Shown here piece after piece: positions 23,235 through 35,290 of a stretch of 64,000 nt of DNA. Each line of letters begins with the position of its first letter. Position 1 is the stretch's first letter. Position numbers and translations under genes: made by a program. This DNA is from Molossus alvarezi (taxonomy: Eukaryota > Chordata > Mammalia > Chiroptera > Molossidae). The notes beneath the pieces are model-generated. The model was given only the letters and a program-made list of their open reading frames with translations, was not told the origin of the DNA and did no database searches. Location of the stretch: the NCBI GenBank assembly GCA_037176705.1, contig CM073886.1, positions 8,390,001 through 8,454,000 on the forward strand. The letters are read 5' to 3'.

Positions 23235-23420
23235 ACAGGCCGTGTGGCCTCGAGCTAGTTCTTAGCCTCTCTGAATCTCAGTGTTCCCATCTATAAAAGG
23301 GGAATAGTGGCAGCACCTGCCTCAGGATGGCTGTGAGCATGATGGAAAGTAACACAAGAGAAGCCTGAGGGCAGAGCCCGGCACTCGGTGCAGAGAACAT
23401 TCGCAGAGGTGAGCTATTAC
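23235..23420 (+). mobile_element. MIR SINE
   Basis: TGTGGCCTCGAGCTAGTTCTTAG, CTCTGAATCTCAGTGTTCCCATCT and GGCTGTGAGCATGATGGAAAG follow MIR order; the B-box end is missing. Confidence 0.75.
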
Positions 23421-24485
23421 CATCCTGCGGGTCTGCTCGGTTCAGCGGACAGGTGCCAAGTCTGGGGGCAGACGTTACCTAGATAGCTATATAAATATTT
23501 AAACCACCACCCCCATACCGATCACCTGATGCTCCCTCTCTCTTTAGGTGCCTATACCTCCGGGTGTTTGCAGCTGGCAGGACCACTGCCCCGCACGCTG
23601 GAGCCGCATCGCTCCAGGGACAGCAGGGTGTCCAGAGGCCTTCGGGTCCGAGCAGGGCAGCAGGGAGGAATGAGCCGCCGCATGTCTGGCTTGCCCTGTG
23701 CTTCCCCAGGACAGTCATGAATTACCTCCCCTCACTCGTTCACCACTGCTCCTGTGGAAATTAAATTCACAGCCTGGGTTTTAAATCCTACATATTGTTT
23801 GGCTTAAGCCAGGATTTTTTTTTCCACTCTGATAAATAGAGCATTTTAATAACACCCACAGCACGACAAGGCGTTGGGAGCAAATCCACGGGCTCTCTGG
23901 GTGCTGGGTTCTGGGGCCCCCCGGAGATGGAAGCTGGTCACAGTGCCCCGCGCCCGGGAGTGACTGACACTGAGGTAGAAGCACTCGGCTTCTCCAGCGG
24001 CTCCCCGCAGCTGGCGGCGGAGCTGGGGCAGAGCCGGAGAGGAAGGGGCGGAAGGCCAGGAGGCTGGCCGGGGCACGGCAGGAACGGAGGCTTCTCCTGA
24101 GTGGGCTCCACGGCAGCGGCAGCCCCACAGGGGATGGCTGTCCCCGCAGCTCTTCTGTCTCCATTCTGTCAGGGCTCCGTGTCCCCACTGCCAGAGATAA
24201 CAGGGTGATGAAATGTTCCCAATCCATCAAGTGCCTGCACTCCCAGGCAAGGGCTGCCTGCTGCCTTCCTTTCGTTTCCCGGAGGTGCCCGCTGATGTCT
24301 GTGGAGGTCTTTGCCATTAGCATGCGTGGGCTGGCTCCTGCGGCGTTCGGTTCTGTGGGGGACACAGCCACTGCCCTTGAAGAACTTGCCAGTCCGCGGA
24401 AGACGGATTTGAGCTCCAGCAACGAGCCCAGTAATGATGGCCGCTGCGCCTGGAGTGCCCACCTGGAGCAGGGCACCGTGCGAAG
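23421..24485. other. Non-coding stretch containing the longest chance frame
   Basis: The minus strand has a 241-codon open frame (23781-24506). It shows no signal peptide, domain, repeat or family I recognise, and overlaps open frames in the opposite direction. I treat it as chance in GC-rich DNA. It could be tested by conservation of the frame. Confidence 0.4.
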
Positions 24486-24489
24486 CCTC

Positions 24490-25020
24490 GCTCGTTCATT
24501 TAGCAATTACTGCTCGAGTGCCGACGGTGCACCAAGAACTTACTGTTTCCAGTGTCCGGAACAGCACAGCGAACCACGCCACGGTCCCCTGCCTTTACGT
24601 GTATGTCCCCATGTGGCGTTGAGGAGGGGAGGGCCAGGAAGTCAACGGACACAGAGGACGTGATATGACCGCAGGTGATAACCTCGCGTGCAAACTGGAG
24701 GGACAGGAGGGCCATGGCAGGGCAAGCCAGTCTGAGAAAACCCTCCAATGAATGAGTGAAATAGAGGGTGAGCACAGAGAGCCCCGCCTGAGGACAGAGC
24801 AAGCACAAGGCCCTGAGGCGGCTGCACTGGCCAGGACCAGCCAGGAGGCCTGTGGGCAGAAGCAGAGGGGGGTGGGGGGTGGGCCATGGGATCACATAGG
24901 CCAAGGGAAGGAGTTTGGGTTTAGTTCTGAGCACCGTGGAAAATTTGGGGATGGTTTCAAACAGAGGCTTAGCACTACGTTTTCAAAGAACGACCGTGGC
25001 CACAGTGTGCAGAATGGGCT
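24490..25020 (+). repeat. Ancient dispersed repeat (unnamed), long copy
   Basis: Begins TTCATTTAGCAATTACTGCTC and includes CAAGCACAAGGCCCTGAGGC, GGCCATGGGATCACATAGGCC and AGCACCGTGGAAAATTTGGGG. These words follow the order of a long, old mammalian repeat that I recognise but cannot name with certainty. Other parts of the same family occur at 28870-29105, 30940-31400, 34268-34380 and 60955-61500. Confidence 0.5.
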
Positions 25021-25700
25021 TTTGGACAAGAAAATGGGACCGGTTAGCCGGCCCTAGGAGGCGGGCGTTATTATTGCTGCTACGTAGATGAGAAACACTG
25101 AGGCTTGGCGTTGAAACCTGTCCGTGGGCTCAGCCCTAGGAAGTGGAACCACGAGAGGACAAAGCCAGGCTGCCATGACTCCAGGACCTCTGCCATTCGG
25201 CCCTGCGACCCACCACCTCCCTGGTGACCAGAGAAGGCAGAATGTCATCTCCCCTGGTCCCCGGGCAAACCTCTCACCCTGGTGGATCAGAGGGGAAACC
25301 AACCTCTGCTGATGGGGCAAATCAGCGACGGCTTCAGCCTGCAGCGACCGTGGGCTGGACCTTCAAGGAAGGGATACATTCAGTCGGACAGAGAGAAGAG
25401 GGTGGACCCCACACATCCACAACAACGCAGGCAAAGGCTGGAGACGGGAACGAGCTGCGATGCGGGTCAGCAAGGCCAGCACGTGCGGGACCTCGAAGAG
25501 GTGTGGGCAGGAGGCTGCACTGGTAACCAGACCGTAACAGATGCCAAGTGCCGGACTGGAGACTTGTTGGTAAAGAGACATTACATGTGTCAGCCTGCTG
25601 GGGAGGAGCTAATGGATTACAGGGTAGGGCACTGGGAACCCTGGGGTCAGCTGAGAGCTGGTTTCCACAGCTCTGCCCCATCAAAGCCCCACCAGGACAC

Positions 25701-25761
25701 GGTGCTCGAGTGGGCTCCCCGTGAACGGTGCTCGGTGCTCGAGTGGGCTCCCCGTGAACGG
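25701..25761 (+). repeat. 33-bp tandem duplication
   Basis: The word GGTGCTCGAGTGGGCTCCCC starts at 25701 and again at 25734. Identity continues for 28 bases in the second copy. Confidence 0.95.
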
Positions 25762-25879
25762 AGACCCAGGCAACGGTGGGTCATCCACAGAAGCAGGGAG
25801 GACTGAAAACAGAAGTTGTTACTTATAAAGGCAGGATCCTCTTGGATTCTGAAATATAATACGGAAGAATTTATTTCAC

Positions 25880-26090
25880 TAGCACTCTTATAGCCTTTAC
25901 AATTGCCCAGGCCTAATTCTAAGTGCTTTACCAATACTGACACATTAAATACTCATTATTGTAGAGGGAGGTTTGCTACGATCCTCCTTGTTTTGCAGAC
26001 ACGCAAAGGCTAAGCAGCCTGCCTGTGTCACAGCCAGTGAGCATCGGAGCCTGGGTGTGCAGCCGGGAGCTCTGGCTCCTGAATTCCTTC
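25880..26090 (-). mobile_element. MIR SINE
   Basis: CTAATTCTAAGTGCTTTACC, CACATTAAATACTCATTATTG and TCACAGCCAGTGAGCATCGG match reverse-complement MIR. Confidence 0.8.
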
Positions 26091-26469
26091 CGACAACCAG
26101 GCTGTGACGTCCCTGTGAGTGTCCACATCAAGCCCGTCATCTGCAAGTGACTGAGTTGCCCACATTTCTTGAGCTTGACATAAGAGAATGATTCCTATTT
26201 TAGGGTTACACCAAGACATCTATCTAGACTTGCTCAGGTTTATATTCTGCTAATAACCAGCTAACTTAAGTACCTACTAGGTAGTCCGGGTGCCAGGTTC
26301 CACCCATTCCGATGAGACTCCGTTGCCACGTCTCGTTCCCCACTACGTGGCTCATGCCTGTAAAATCACCAGGACACGAGCTACTTGCTCCATTGAGATG
26401 TGTGGCAGAGTACGGTCTCTGTCACAGCCCCGTCCAAATGTGGCCCACATCTCGGACCCTGTCCTCTTA

Positions 26470-26715
26470 TAGTGCAGCGGCGGTTAGCAGCAGAGTCTGG
26501 AGTCGGACTGCCTGGATTTGAACCCTGCTCCACCACACGCTAGCTCTGTGTCCGAGAGCAACTACGTAACCTCTCTGTGCTTCAGCGTCCTCATGCGCCA
26601 AATGTGGACGGTAACAGTGCCCACCGCATGGCCTCGCTGGGTGGGCCAGGGAGATGATGCATACATAAAGCACTGACAACTGGCCTGGCACGCAGCAGAG
26701 ATGGGCAGGCGTGAG
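26470..26715 (+). mobile_element. MIR SINE, near full length
   Basis: CGGTTAGCAGCAGAGTCTGG, ACTGCCTGGATTTGAACCC, CTCTGTGCTTCAGCGTCCTC and CTGGCCTGGCACGCAGCAGAG follow the MIR consensus end to end. Confidence 0.85.
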
Positions 26716-27164
26716 CCGTTACCACCACTACTGCTGCCTCGTGGGTACAGGGCCTTCCTCTAGACCTGCCCCCAACCCTCCCTGCCGAGCGCTGGGCCGG
26801 CCCTGCCCAGCCCTCTCTCATCGCTCTGCTGCCATGATCAGGTGCTGTCCTGATGAGACCCACGCCATCCTGTCCTCGTCTGCACTTCTCATCGAGTCGT
26901 GAGCTCCACACACTTCTTTGCCTTCCTGCTTGCCCGGATGTGCCGTGTCCTGGGCCCCCGGCATTCTGCAGGGCTGCTCTTACACAGTGGTCACTGCGAT
27001 GCGGCCCCCAGGTCCCTGAGTGGGGTGCTCGGTGCTGCAGCTCAAGCCACTGCCCTCTAGTTCCCCGTACTGGAGAGAAAGGGGGACTCCGTGAGCTGAA
27101 CCTACAGACTTCTGATTTATAGGCTCGGAGGTCTTAAATGCCACTGGTTGTTGGATGCTGTGAG

Positions 27165-27425
27165 GGTTAATTTTAGGTGTCAACTTGGCTAGCCTGGTTA
27201 TTTAATTCAATACAGATCTGGGGGTTCTGCAGTGTTGTTTACAAACGTGCTCACCACCTACAGTCCATTGACTTCAAGTAAAGGAGGTCCCTGCGGTCAC
27301 ACAGGTGAGCTTCCTTCAGTCCGGTGACCACCTGAAGAGTGGAAATTGAGGTTCCCAGGGGAGAAGAAATTCTGCTTCAAGACTGAAACAGTACCTCCTG
27401 TCTGAGTTTCCAGCTGCCAGCCCCC
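27165..27425. mobile_element. Possible ERVL-type LTR (MLT2-like)
   Basis: GAGGGTTAATTTTAGGTGTC then AACTTGGCTAGCCTGG resembles the start of a mammalian LTR of MLT2 type. The rest is too diverged to confirm. Confidence 0.35.
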
Positions 27426-28869
27426 TAACCATGTGAACAATTCCTTAACATAGTCTCTTAGTCCTCCCCCCACCCCGAGAACCCTAATGAGTAGTGAGAG
27501 CCTCTGACCTAGTTACCCTGAGGTGTAGCAGGCACCAGACACCAGGAGAAAACTGAGGCAGCCTCTGGGTTATCAAATAACAGGAGAGGAAAGAAGAAAT
27601 GAGAAAGGAGGGAAGAGAGGAGGCGGAGAACGAGGGAGGAAATAAATTAGTTTATATATATATTTCTTTTTATCTGAACATCCTGCACATAATTTTTCAG
27701 AGAGCGGTTCTGTCCCTCTTCGAGTCTGGCCTATCAGACTTGGCAGGACACCTCTGGGTTAGCTGGCAGGCCGCAGCCTCGAGAACTTGACCCCTGTTGG
27801 AGTCTAAAGATGAGAACTACCCGTCCAACTTCCCTTCTCACAGTGAGGACGCTGGAGCCCAACCTGAGGCCCAGAGACAGAAAGTAACCTGGCTAACAGC
27901 TCCCGGGAAGGGGGGGTGAGGCTCAGGGAGGACCCAGGTACCCCCTCTTCTGTCTCCGCATGGCAGAAAGAACCAGGGGCGTCTCCCCACCGCCTCTCCT
28001 CAGCCACCTCTGTCTGCTCGGCCCCATCTCAGCCGTCGGAGCGCTGTGTCCCTCTGCCCCCAGAGGTCGGAGGCCGAGGGCGGGCCCTGGGCGGGGCGCG
28101 CCGGGGAGGGGGCGCGGCTGCTCACGGCTCAGAAATCGACATCAGCTCAGCTGCACTGAACCCCAGGCGCCCAGCTACTTAGCAGGAACAGCAGTTTCAT
28201 GAGATTAGAAGGAGTTGAGAATACTTGTTTCATCCAGGCGATGATATGAAAAGCTCGGCGTGGGGCTGGGGATTTGCCGAGCAAATTCTGAAACTGGCAA
28301 GTAGGGGAGATGTGCTCTGAGCACACAGAGCCGGCCCCTGGCTTTAGCAGGTCGCCGCCAGATCACTCCTCTTCGAAGAAAAACCAGCTGCCCTTTGTGT
28401 AGAAGATCCTGCTGACACTAGTTACAGAACCGCGTTATTATTTATATTAGGAAATTCTTCCTAGAGATAGATCTGGTCCATTGAGCTCTGAGTGCAAAGG
28501 TGCTTCGTGTTTGAATCAGTGTCGTAATCTGAATGAATGATATCAGGTGGAAGTTCGTTAACTCGGGTCCGGAAGAAGAGAGGACAGCGAAGGTTGGGCA
28601 CAGCCGCAGCTGAGAGGCTGTGGGCCGTGATGTGGTCTGTGAGGGCACCGGGACTGGGCCAGCTCGGACTTAATCAGGTATTAGCATTCACAGGTGCCCG
28701 ACAGACCGTGCTGCTTGTGGGAAGCAGAAATCTAAGTGACGATGAAAACACTGAGTTGTCTTGGTGTGCGGAGAATGCTCAAGTAGTCAAAGCACAGTGG
28801 GATGGAGGGATTGCGGGGTAAGGGGAGTCAGATAAGGAAGGAGGAGACAGATTCCTCAGAACCTGGAAT
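27426..28869. other. Non-coding stretch
   Basis: A purine-rich (GGAAGAG-type) run lies at about 27580-27645. CpG-rich sequence lies at 28060-28130 (GGGCGGGGCGCGCCGGGGAGG), short of a proper CpG island. The block at 28200-28460 looks unique. No exon recognised. Confidence 0.4.
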
Positions 28870-29105
28870 TAAATAAGAGGTTTGGAGCATATCACAAGAA
28901 CAGTCATTAGAGGACTTCAGACAGGGAGTGGCATGAATTGGTTTATATTTTTAAAAGATCACTCTGGCTGCCAGGTGAAGAACAGATTGTGGGAAGGCTG
29001 GACAGGAATGCGAGCAGGGGACCAGCGGGAAGGACTCTGCAGTAGTTCAGGATGGAGATGATGCTGGTTTTGAACCAGGATGATCAAAGTAGAGATGGGA
29101 AGAGG
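28870..29105 (+). repeat. Ancient dispersed repeat (unnamed), fragment
   Basis: Contains AAAAGATCACTCTGGCTGCC, GCAGTAGTTCAGGATGGAG and GATGATGCTGGTTTTGAACC, an internal part of the same family as 24490-25020. Confidence 0.5.
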
Positions 29106-29275
29106 TGGATGGACGAACGGTTGGATGGATGGGTGAATGGAAGGATGGACAGATGCTGAAAAGATGGATAAATAAATGAATGGTTAATGTATGGGTGGAT
29201 GATAGATGAAGAATGATAACTGGATGGATGGATGGATGGATGGATGATAATTGGATGAACAGATGGATGAATGAT
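29105..29275. repeat. (GGAT)n-type tetranucleotide tract, degenerate
   Basis: Imperfect TGGA/ATGG units with a purer core at 29221-29247. It directly follows the ancient repeat at 28870-29105. Confidence 0.9.
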
Positions 29276-30935
29276 TCAGTGACAGGGCATGAACAGTTTG
29301 ACCTTTGTCCTTGATTTCTTGCTGCTGGAACAAGAGAGGTATCGATTTTCTGGAAGAAGCTTATTGACTATTTAAGATTGTCTGTGTCACTAGAGAGTGA
29401 GTGGAAAACAGTGAGCAACAGGCCACTGCTGTGGATGAGGACACACGCTGCGCCTCCTCGGTTTCGGGTGTAAAGCCCCAGACCCTCCGAGGGCAGCAGC
29501 TGGCCTGTGAACGTACAACAGGGACGCAGGGGTGGAGCTGGAGCCCACCTTGCTGCACTGCACGTGTCTGCGCTATGCTGTTGTGTACCACTGAGGAGAG
29601 AAGCCGGGGCCACCTGCTGTTCCCATCGATCACGGTGACCCCAAGCAAAGGAACTGACGAGTGCCCACTGCACAGTGCCCTCCGGAGGAGCAGCTGCACC
29701 GAGGGCCGCGCCGCAGCAGCGCGGGAGGGGCTGAGCGCAGGAGGAGATGGGTTCGTGTACATGTCTGTGTGTCCACCTGGAGCTGGGAGGAACCCAGCAT
29801 TCCGAAAGGGACCCTAAGTTTGGCCATTTCAGAGCTGATCCACATCAGAGAAACCTGGACAGAAAGGACGTGGATGAATGATGGCGCGAGAGCTGCGCCA
29901 CGTGGGCAAAGGGGTGTGCGAGTACGTGTGCACGTGTGTGGCTGTGTCTGCCTAGATCGTGTGTGAGTGTGCACCAGTGGTGGTGTGTACTTGTGTTTTT
30001 ATTTCTGTGGGGGTGAGAGAAACACGTTGAGAGTGATCTCTGAGGATTCCCATTTCACGGGTACCTGTGCACTTCAGGGAGGGGGGATGGGAACATTATT
30101 TCCGTCATTTTGGAGTTTAGGGCCATGTGGGTTTGTGGTGGTAGGTGGGAGGAATCAGAAGATGGGAGAGAGAGAGAGAAAGAGAAACTGAGTCAGGGAG
30201 ACAGAGAAGACAGAGAGGCATGGCGGCTGCCGAGCACAGAGGCCGCCCCAGGATCTCTGCCGGCCCGCGAGCTTCAACCCCACAGCTGTGCTCCTGCCTG
30301 GCTCAAGGTGTGTCTGTCCTCCACACAGCTAGAAATCGCTTAGGAGAGGAGCTCATTCTTCCTCGTCCCGCTAAAACCAGCTCTTCTCCATACCTGCCTT
30401 CTGCCAGAGGTCGCGGGTCCTCGGCAGCCCAGCTCTGCTCTGTGGGGAGGTGGCGAGGCCTCCGGGTTACCCAGGAAGGAGGGGTGGGGGGGTGAGCTTC
30501 CATTAGATCATGCCCCAGGGTCTCCAAGAGCAAAATGGAGAAAATAATAACAATAGCTTTCTTGCCCTCACAGGTGACTGTGGAAGGGGAGAGTAAATCT
30601 CTCCTCCCTGAAGGCAGATTCTGTGGAAGCGGTGGAGGGGCGGGGCACGTTCGGATGGAGAAGCCGACGACTTCCAGGAGGCACAGGTGAACGCTTGGTG
30701 TGAGGAGGGAGGGGAGCTGGCCGGCCGAGCTGTGGATTCGGTCTGTGTTTGGCCAGAATCTTATTGTGGACTTGAATTTCCATCAGACCAGCATGGCTGG
30801 AAAAGTAAGCGTCCGGTCCTTATGCTCTCCAGTACCACGCACCACAGTTTGGGATTCACGTGAGAAACGCAGGTCTGGCGACAAGCTGGAAAGCGAGAGC
30901 ATGCTCTGGCCTCGCAAGACCTCAGCCCCAGGTGA
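29276..30935. other. Non-coding stretch
   Basis: Overlapping frames up to 138 codons on both strands, none recognisable. A GAGAGA run at about 30168-30215. No exon seen. Confidence 0.4.
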
Positions 30936-30939
30936 GGCC

Positions 30940-31400
30940 AAGCACTCACAGCGGACACGGTGCCGGGTCCCACGTCCGGGGCGGGGGGTGCCGGGCGCAG
31001 GGAGCACTGTCCCGGAGCTCACGGGGAAGGGGAGACGGAGTTCAGAGGTGGGCCAGGGACGAGGTGACGCAGGGAGTGATAAGGGGTATGTGAAAACGAC
31101 AGCAGTGGATTTCGGAGGCCGTGACCACTGGGGATGTTATTTAGATCAGTTAGTGAGGAAAGGCCCACAGAGGAGACATTTTTTGGACTCAAATCTGAAT
31201 GGAGGAGGGAGCTGCAGAGGCTTGAAGGTCACTGCAAGAGCACAGTTTATTCCGAGTGCAGCCAGGAGCCAGCGAAGCCCTGTAGCAGGGACGTGATAGC
31301 ATCTGGATGCTGCGGGAGGTGGGTCGAGGGGTCTGGCAGGAGCAGACAGCAAAGGACCAGCGAGGAGCCCAGTGCAGCCGTCCAGGGAACAGTACCGGTG
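30940..31400 (+). repeat. Ancient dispersed repeat (unnamed), long copy
   Basis: Order of words: GGAGCACTGTCCCGGAGCTC, AGGAAAGGCCCACAGAGGAG, AAATCTGAATGGAGGAGGGAG, CCTGTAGCAGGGACGTGATAG. Same family as 24490-25020 and 60955-61500. Confidence 0.5.
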
Positions 31401-32094
31401 CCTGGGAGGAGGGCGGCACTCCTGAGATACGACGTGTGCTCCTCTCTACCCCCGGAATGCGAAGATTCAGGAGACAAATTGTTATCGGAGAAATGGATAG
31501 GGGGACTACTCTGTTGCTAGTGGGAGTGGGCTTCTTCGGGTCCCACGGGAAAAGCGTTTCTGGAGGCCCCCACAGGAAGATGAGATGTGGTAGGAAGCTT
31601 TATTTGCAGGGAATTACACCCCTTGGTTTTCAAAGTCCCGTTTCCTTTCATCCAGTTTTGGAAGAGCTGTAGCTGTGGGTCCATCAGAGCTGGAAACAAA
31701 GCCCGTGCAGTTTCCGCTCCACGGTGGAGCTGGGTCCGGCACAGCACTGGGCTAGTCACAGTCCACCAGTTCACTGTGTGTGGTCCCCGTGGCTGTGGGC
31801 CATGTGGGCAGATGCAGGAGCGTGAGAACCCTGGAGGTCAGGACTCAGTTGTGAGCAAGAGAGCGTGAACTCCGTTGTTCAGGACTTAAAATATCCGAAA
31901 TCTTCCTGCGCTTGCAGTGGCCACACCTACTCTGGCCCATGACCTGTTCCAGGTGTGACTGACAGCCAAGCACCATCCCTATGTCACCCAGACTTCACTG
32001 GGCATGTGTCTATTTGGCCTTCGCTTTGCTTCTTTCCTCTTAATTAGTAACTGGGTTGATTAGAACCATACCAAAATCATTCCAAATGATGGCA
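31401..32094. other. Non-coding stretch
   Basis: No gene or nameable repeat. Confidence 0.4.
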
Positions 32095-32650
32095 AAAAGT
32101 GGAAAACTGAAACGCTTCATGCATTGCTGGTGGGAGCAGGGACTGGTATAAATAGTTTTAAAACTGCTTGTCAGTATCTTCTGAAGCTCAACATACACCT
32201 ACACTCAGACTCAGGAAGTCAACTCCTGGGAAAGTGCACAACCGAAATGAGCGCTCACACTCACCGAAGAAAGGTGGAAGACTTTGTAACAGCCAAAGCC
32301 ATGGGAGCCCCGAACTGGAAACCAAACGGCCCTCTGCAGGAAAATCGATACGCACATAAACTGCCGAACCACCCAACAGCTTGCTCAAAGCTCACATAGG
32401 TCATGTTGAGCAAACGAACTCGATTGCAGAAGCACAAACTGCATGAGTCCATTCACGAGCAAGTCAAGAACAGGTGCTAGAGGTCAGCATAGTTCTTCCC
32501 TTTAGGGGGACATTCACCAGAATGGGGCAGAGGGCACCTTCTGGGACACCGGGAATGTACACATTGTGGATGCCATGCAGATGCATTTGTGTGTCAAAAT
32601 GAGTGGCGCTTATATATCAGATTTCAAAACAATTCTGGCTGTAAATTGTA
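32095..32650 (+). mobile_element. Old L1, end of ORF2 and 3' UTR
   Basis: CATTGCTGGTGGGAGCAGGG, AACTCCTGGGAAAGTGCAC, GTAACAGCCAAAGCC and GTCAAGAACAGGTGCTAG are words of the 3' end of old L1 copies. Coding is destroyed. Confidence 0.7.
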
Positions 32651-33175
32651 CCTGTGACAAAGATGACAAAATGGTTTGGTGAAGACATGCTTTAGAGGTT
32701 GATCTGAAGATGCAGTGGAACCTGTGGCGAGATGTGATGTGCAACGAGAAGGAAAGTGATGAGTCACGCACTCCCCTTGGCTCTCTGGCTCGAGCAATTG
32801 GGTGAATGGTGTCACAAATCAGAGTGCTGATATCCAGGTGGGTGAGTCGTGTTACCAGGGCTCTGCCACCACTATTTACAGATAAATGGCTGACACCGAG
32901 GTCTGGGGTGAAGGAAACATCCAGCCTCTCAGGATGTGGGCAGGCACAGTAATAAGGAAGCCAGGCCCTTGGGGAGCGGAACCTCGGCCACTCGTCCGAT
33001 CCTCAGAGCACAGAGCTCCAGCTTCAGCATGACAAGGCCTCCATCTTACAAAAGGCTGGGAAACTGGCCAGTGGAACAAGAAGCAGAGGAGTTCTGTCCT
33101 GTGGAGCAGGGCATGAGATGAGATACAGAGGAAGCTGGTGGTGACAGAGCCAGACGCTCATAAATCCCATGTGTT
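32651..33175. other. Non-coding stretch
   Basis: No gene recognised. This may contain the left part of the possible LTR that follows. Confidence 0.35.
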
Positions 33176-33560
33176 TGACCGAGCAACACAGAGACCCTAT
33201 TTCCAAGTCTCCTTTGCTGTGAAGCTGAGGGCATGTGCTGCTTCTGGCCAGTGGACCCTGGGTGAGACGTACATCACTTTCAGGCCTGGCCTTCAGTCTC
33301 TCTGGAGGTCCTTGGTTCACTCTCCTTATCAGAACATAAGGAGGCAGCTGTGGACAGCAAAACTCCATGGGGAAGGCAGGAAGACTGAGTTGCTAAATTG
33401 CAACATGTAACACTGCTGGCCGGCCCAGTAGCTGACTGGATTTTGGGAAGAGTAAGAAATGCACTACTGTGCTGAGCCTGTGAGGCTGAGGGCTTGTTGC
33501 CACAGATGGAATGAATTGTCCTGACCAATACACCTGTGTTCGAACAGGAGGATGGGGCTT
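33176..33560 (+). mobile_element. Possible ancient MaLR LTR
   Basis: CTTCTGGCCAGTGGACCCTG, TTTCAGGCCTGGCC and GACCAATACACCTG recall an old MLT1-type LTR. The match is weak and from memory. Confidence 0.3.
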
Positions 33561-33802
33561 CTGGGGAATGTGAGCTAGGACTCTGAGGTCTGATTAGCCC
33601 TGAGGAGCCCAGGGTGCAGCCAGCCAATGGGGTGGATACAGATGGAACCTACCCCGTGTGCTGGAAGTACCAAGGGATGACTGGGACGCAAAACCTCTGC
33701 CTTTGGGAGAGGAGCATGGGAGCTAGGCTGTGGGTGTCTGTGCGCACCAGGAAATACAGCTGTGGGGGGGTTGCAACTAGGAGATGTAGGGAGCCACATT
33801 GA

Positions 33803-33914
33803 TCCATCCATCTGTCCATCCATCCATCCATCCATCCATCCATCCATCATCTCCATTCATTCATCTATCTGTCCATCCATCCATCTATCCCCATCCATCC
33901 AACCATCCATCCAT

Positions 33915-33950
<36 letters not shown>

Positions 33951-34262
33951 CCATCTATCTCCATTCATCTACCCATCCATCCATCCATCCATCTCCATTC
34001 ATCCATCCATCTATCCATCCATCCATCCATCTCCATTCATTCATCCATCCATCCATCTATCTCCATTCATCCATCCATCCACCCATCCGTCCATCCGTCC
34101 ATCCATCCGCCCATCTATCTATCCATCTGTCCGTCCATCCATCTATCCATCTATCCATCTATCCGTCCATCTGTCCATCCACCCATCCATCCATCTATCC
34201 ATCCATCCACCCATCCATCCATCCATCCATCCATCCATCCATCCATCCATCCATCCATCCAT
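33803..34262 (+). repeat. (CATC)n tetranucleotide array, about 460 bp
   Basis: CATC units with CTAT, CGTC, TGTC and CACC variants and recurring CTCCATTCAT interruptions at about 33851, 33960, 33992, 34031 and 34060. These give a loose higher-order period. Because the unit is 4 bp, the 12-bp cycle reads Ile-His-Pro-Ser in all three forward frames. That creates long spurious frames (33762-34334 and 33799-34308). Confidence 0.97.
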
Positions 34263-34267
34263 TCAAG

Positions 34268-34380
34268 TGTCTGTCCATCCAATACTTCCAGTATCTGCTA
34301 TGTGCTGAGCTTTGTGCATGCAGAGGACAAGTAAACAGACGTGGATCCTGCCTTCTTGGAGCTCAAAGGTTAGTGAGATG
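34268..34380 (+). repeat. Ancient dispersed repeat (unnamed), fragment
   Basis: AGTATCTGCTATGTGCTGAG and GGATCCTGCCTTCTTGGAGC are the left end of the family seen at 24490 and 60955. Confidence 0.5.
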
Positions 34381-35085
34381 AGGGGAGTAGTTACCATCTT
34401 ATTCTTAAGTGGACACTCCAGAGAGAGGAATCGATACTTTGCTGCTTCCTTTACCCCGAAAACCCACCTTGGATACTCTTTTGGCACAGCCAGCCCAAGC
34501 TGCCCTGCGCAACTAGGAAAGAAGCATGTTCAATCTCAGCAGGCAGGAAGACACCGCTGGAAGAGCCCGGCCAGAGGGCAGAGTCACGGCCTGAGAGGCT
34601 CTCCCTGCCTGGTTTTCCCCTCGTGCCTTAGGAATAGTACCTGATCACACCCTGGGGACAGATACAGCGTGTGCAGCGTGTGGGCTTGCTCTCCCCAGTG
34701 AGAAGCCTTGGCAGTGTCCATCTGAACGCAGGTCAAGGAAGGGGCAGTCGTTCTCATATGAAAACTGCTTTCGGAACAGTGGACAGATGAAATGATGACA
34801 ACCCTCTGAGCCAGGCCAGTTTTCTCTTAAGCATTTCCTCCCTGAGCAGTCTCACCAGAGGCTACCCCACCCAAGTTGGGCACCAGTGTTATTATCACTC
34901 CATTATAAATAATAACAGTAATGATAAATGTTATCAATGACGACAATAAAAAGTCATTTATTAAGGTTCTTCTACGGCCAGTCACTTAATATTGTTCCCT
35001 TCAATCTCATGCTTGCAGTGGCCCATTCCCAGCTGTTGACACCGTGACACACCAGGACTAAGGCCGTCCAAGTAAAACACCTAGG
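34381..35085. other. Non-coding stretch
   Basis: AATAAT-rich segment at 34900-34960; otherwise nothing assignable. Confidence 0.4.
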
Positions 35086-35089
35086 AGTA

Positions 35090-35290
35090 CCTGAGCACTT
35101 GCTGTGCCTCAGGTTCCACGTAACTGCTCTAACTTGCTTGATTTTACAGCACACCTGTCACTCAGATGCCATCAGTATCTCCGTTGTGCAAAGAATCTGA
35201 GGTCCAGAAAGGCAGATTAACGTGCCCGAGGTCACACAGCCAAGGACATGGCAGAGCAGGTGCTGAGCCCAGCCCCCTGGCTTCAGAGTC
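35090..35290 (-). mobile_element. MIR SINE
   Basis: GAGCACTTGCTGTGCCTCAGG, CGAGGTCACACAGCCAAGGAC and GGTGCTGAGCCCAGCCCCCT are reverse-complement MIR. Confidence 0.8.

Noticed and set aside
23781..24506. 241-codon open frame on the minus strand
   Set aside because: No recognisable domain or composition; open frames also run in the opposite direction. GC-rich chance frame.
28060..28130. CpG island promoter
   Set aside because: The CpG-dense patch is only about 70 bp and no first exon or 5' splice site was identified beside it.
30700..31296. 198-codon plus-strand frame
   Set aside because: Overlaps an ancient repeat copy and several antisense frames; no domain.
33762..34334. 190- and 169-codon frames rich in Ile-His-Pro-Ser
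   Set aside because: Direct translation of the (CATC)n array; a 4-bp repeat leaves all frames open, so this is not a gene.
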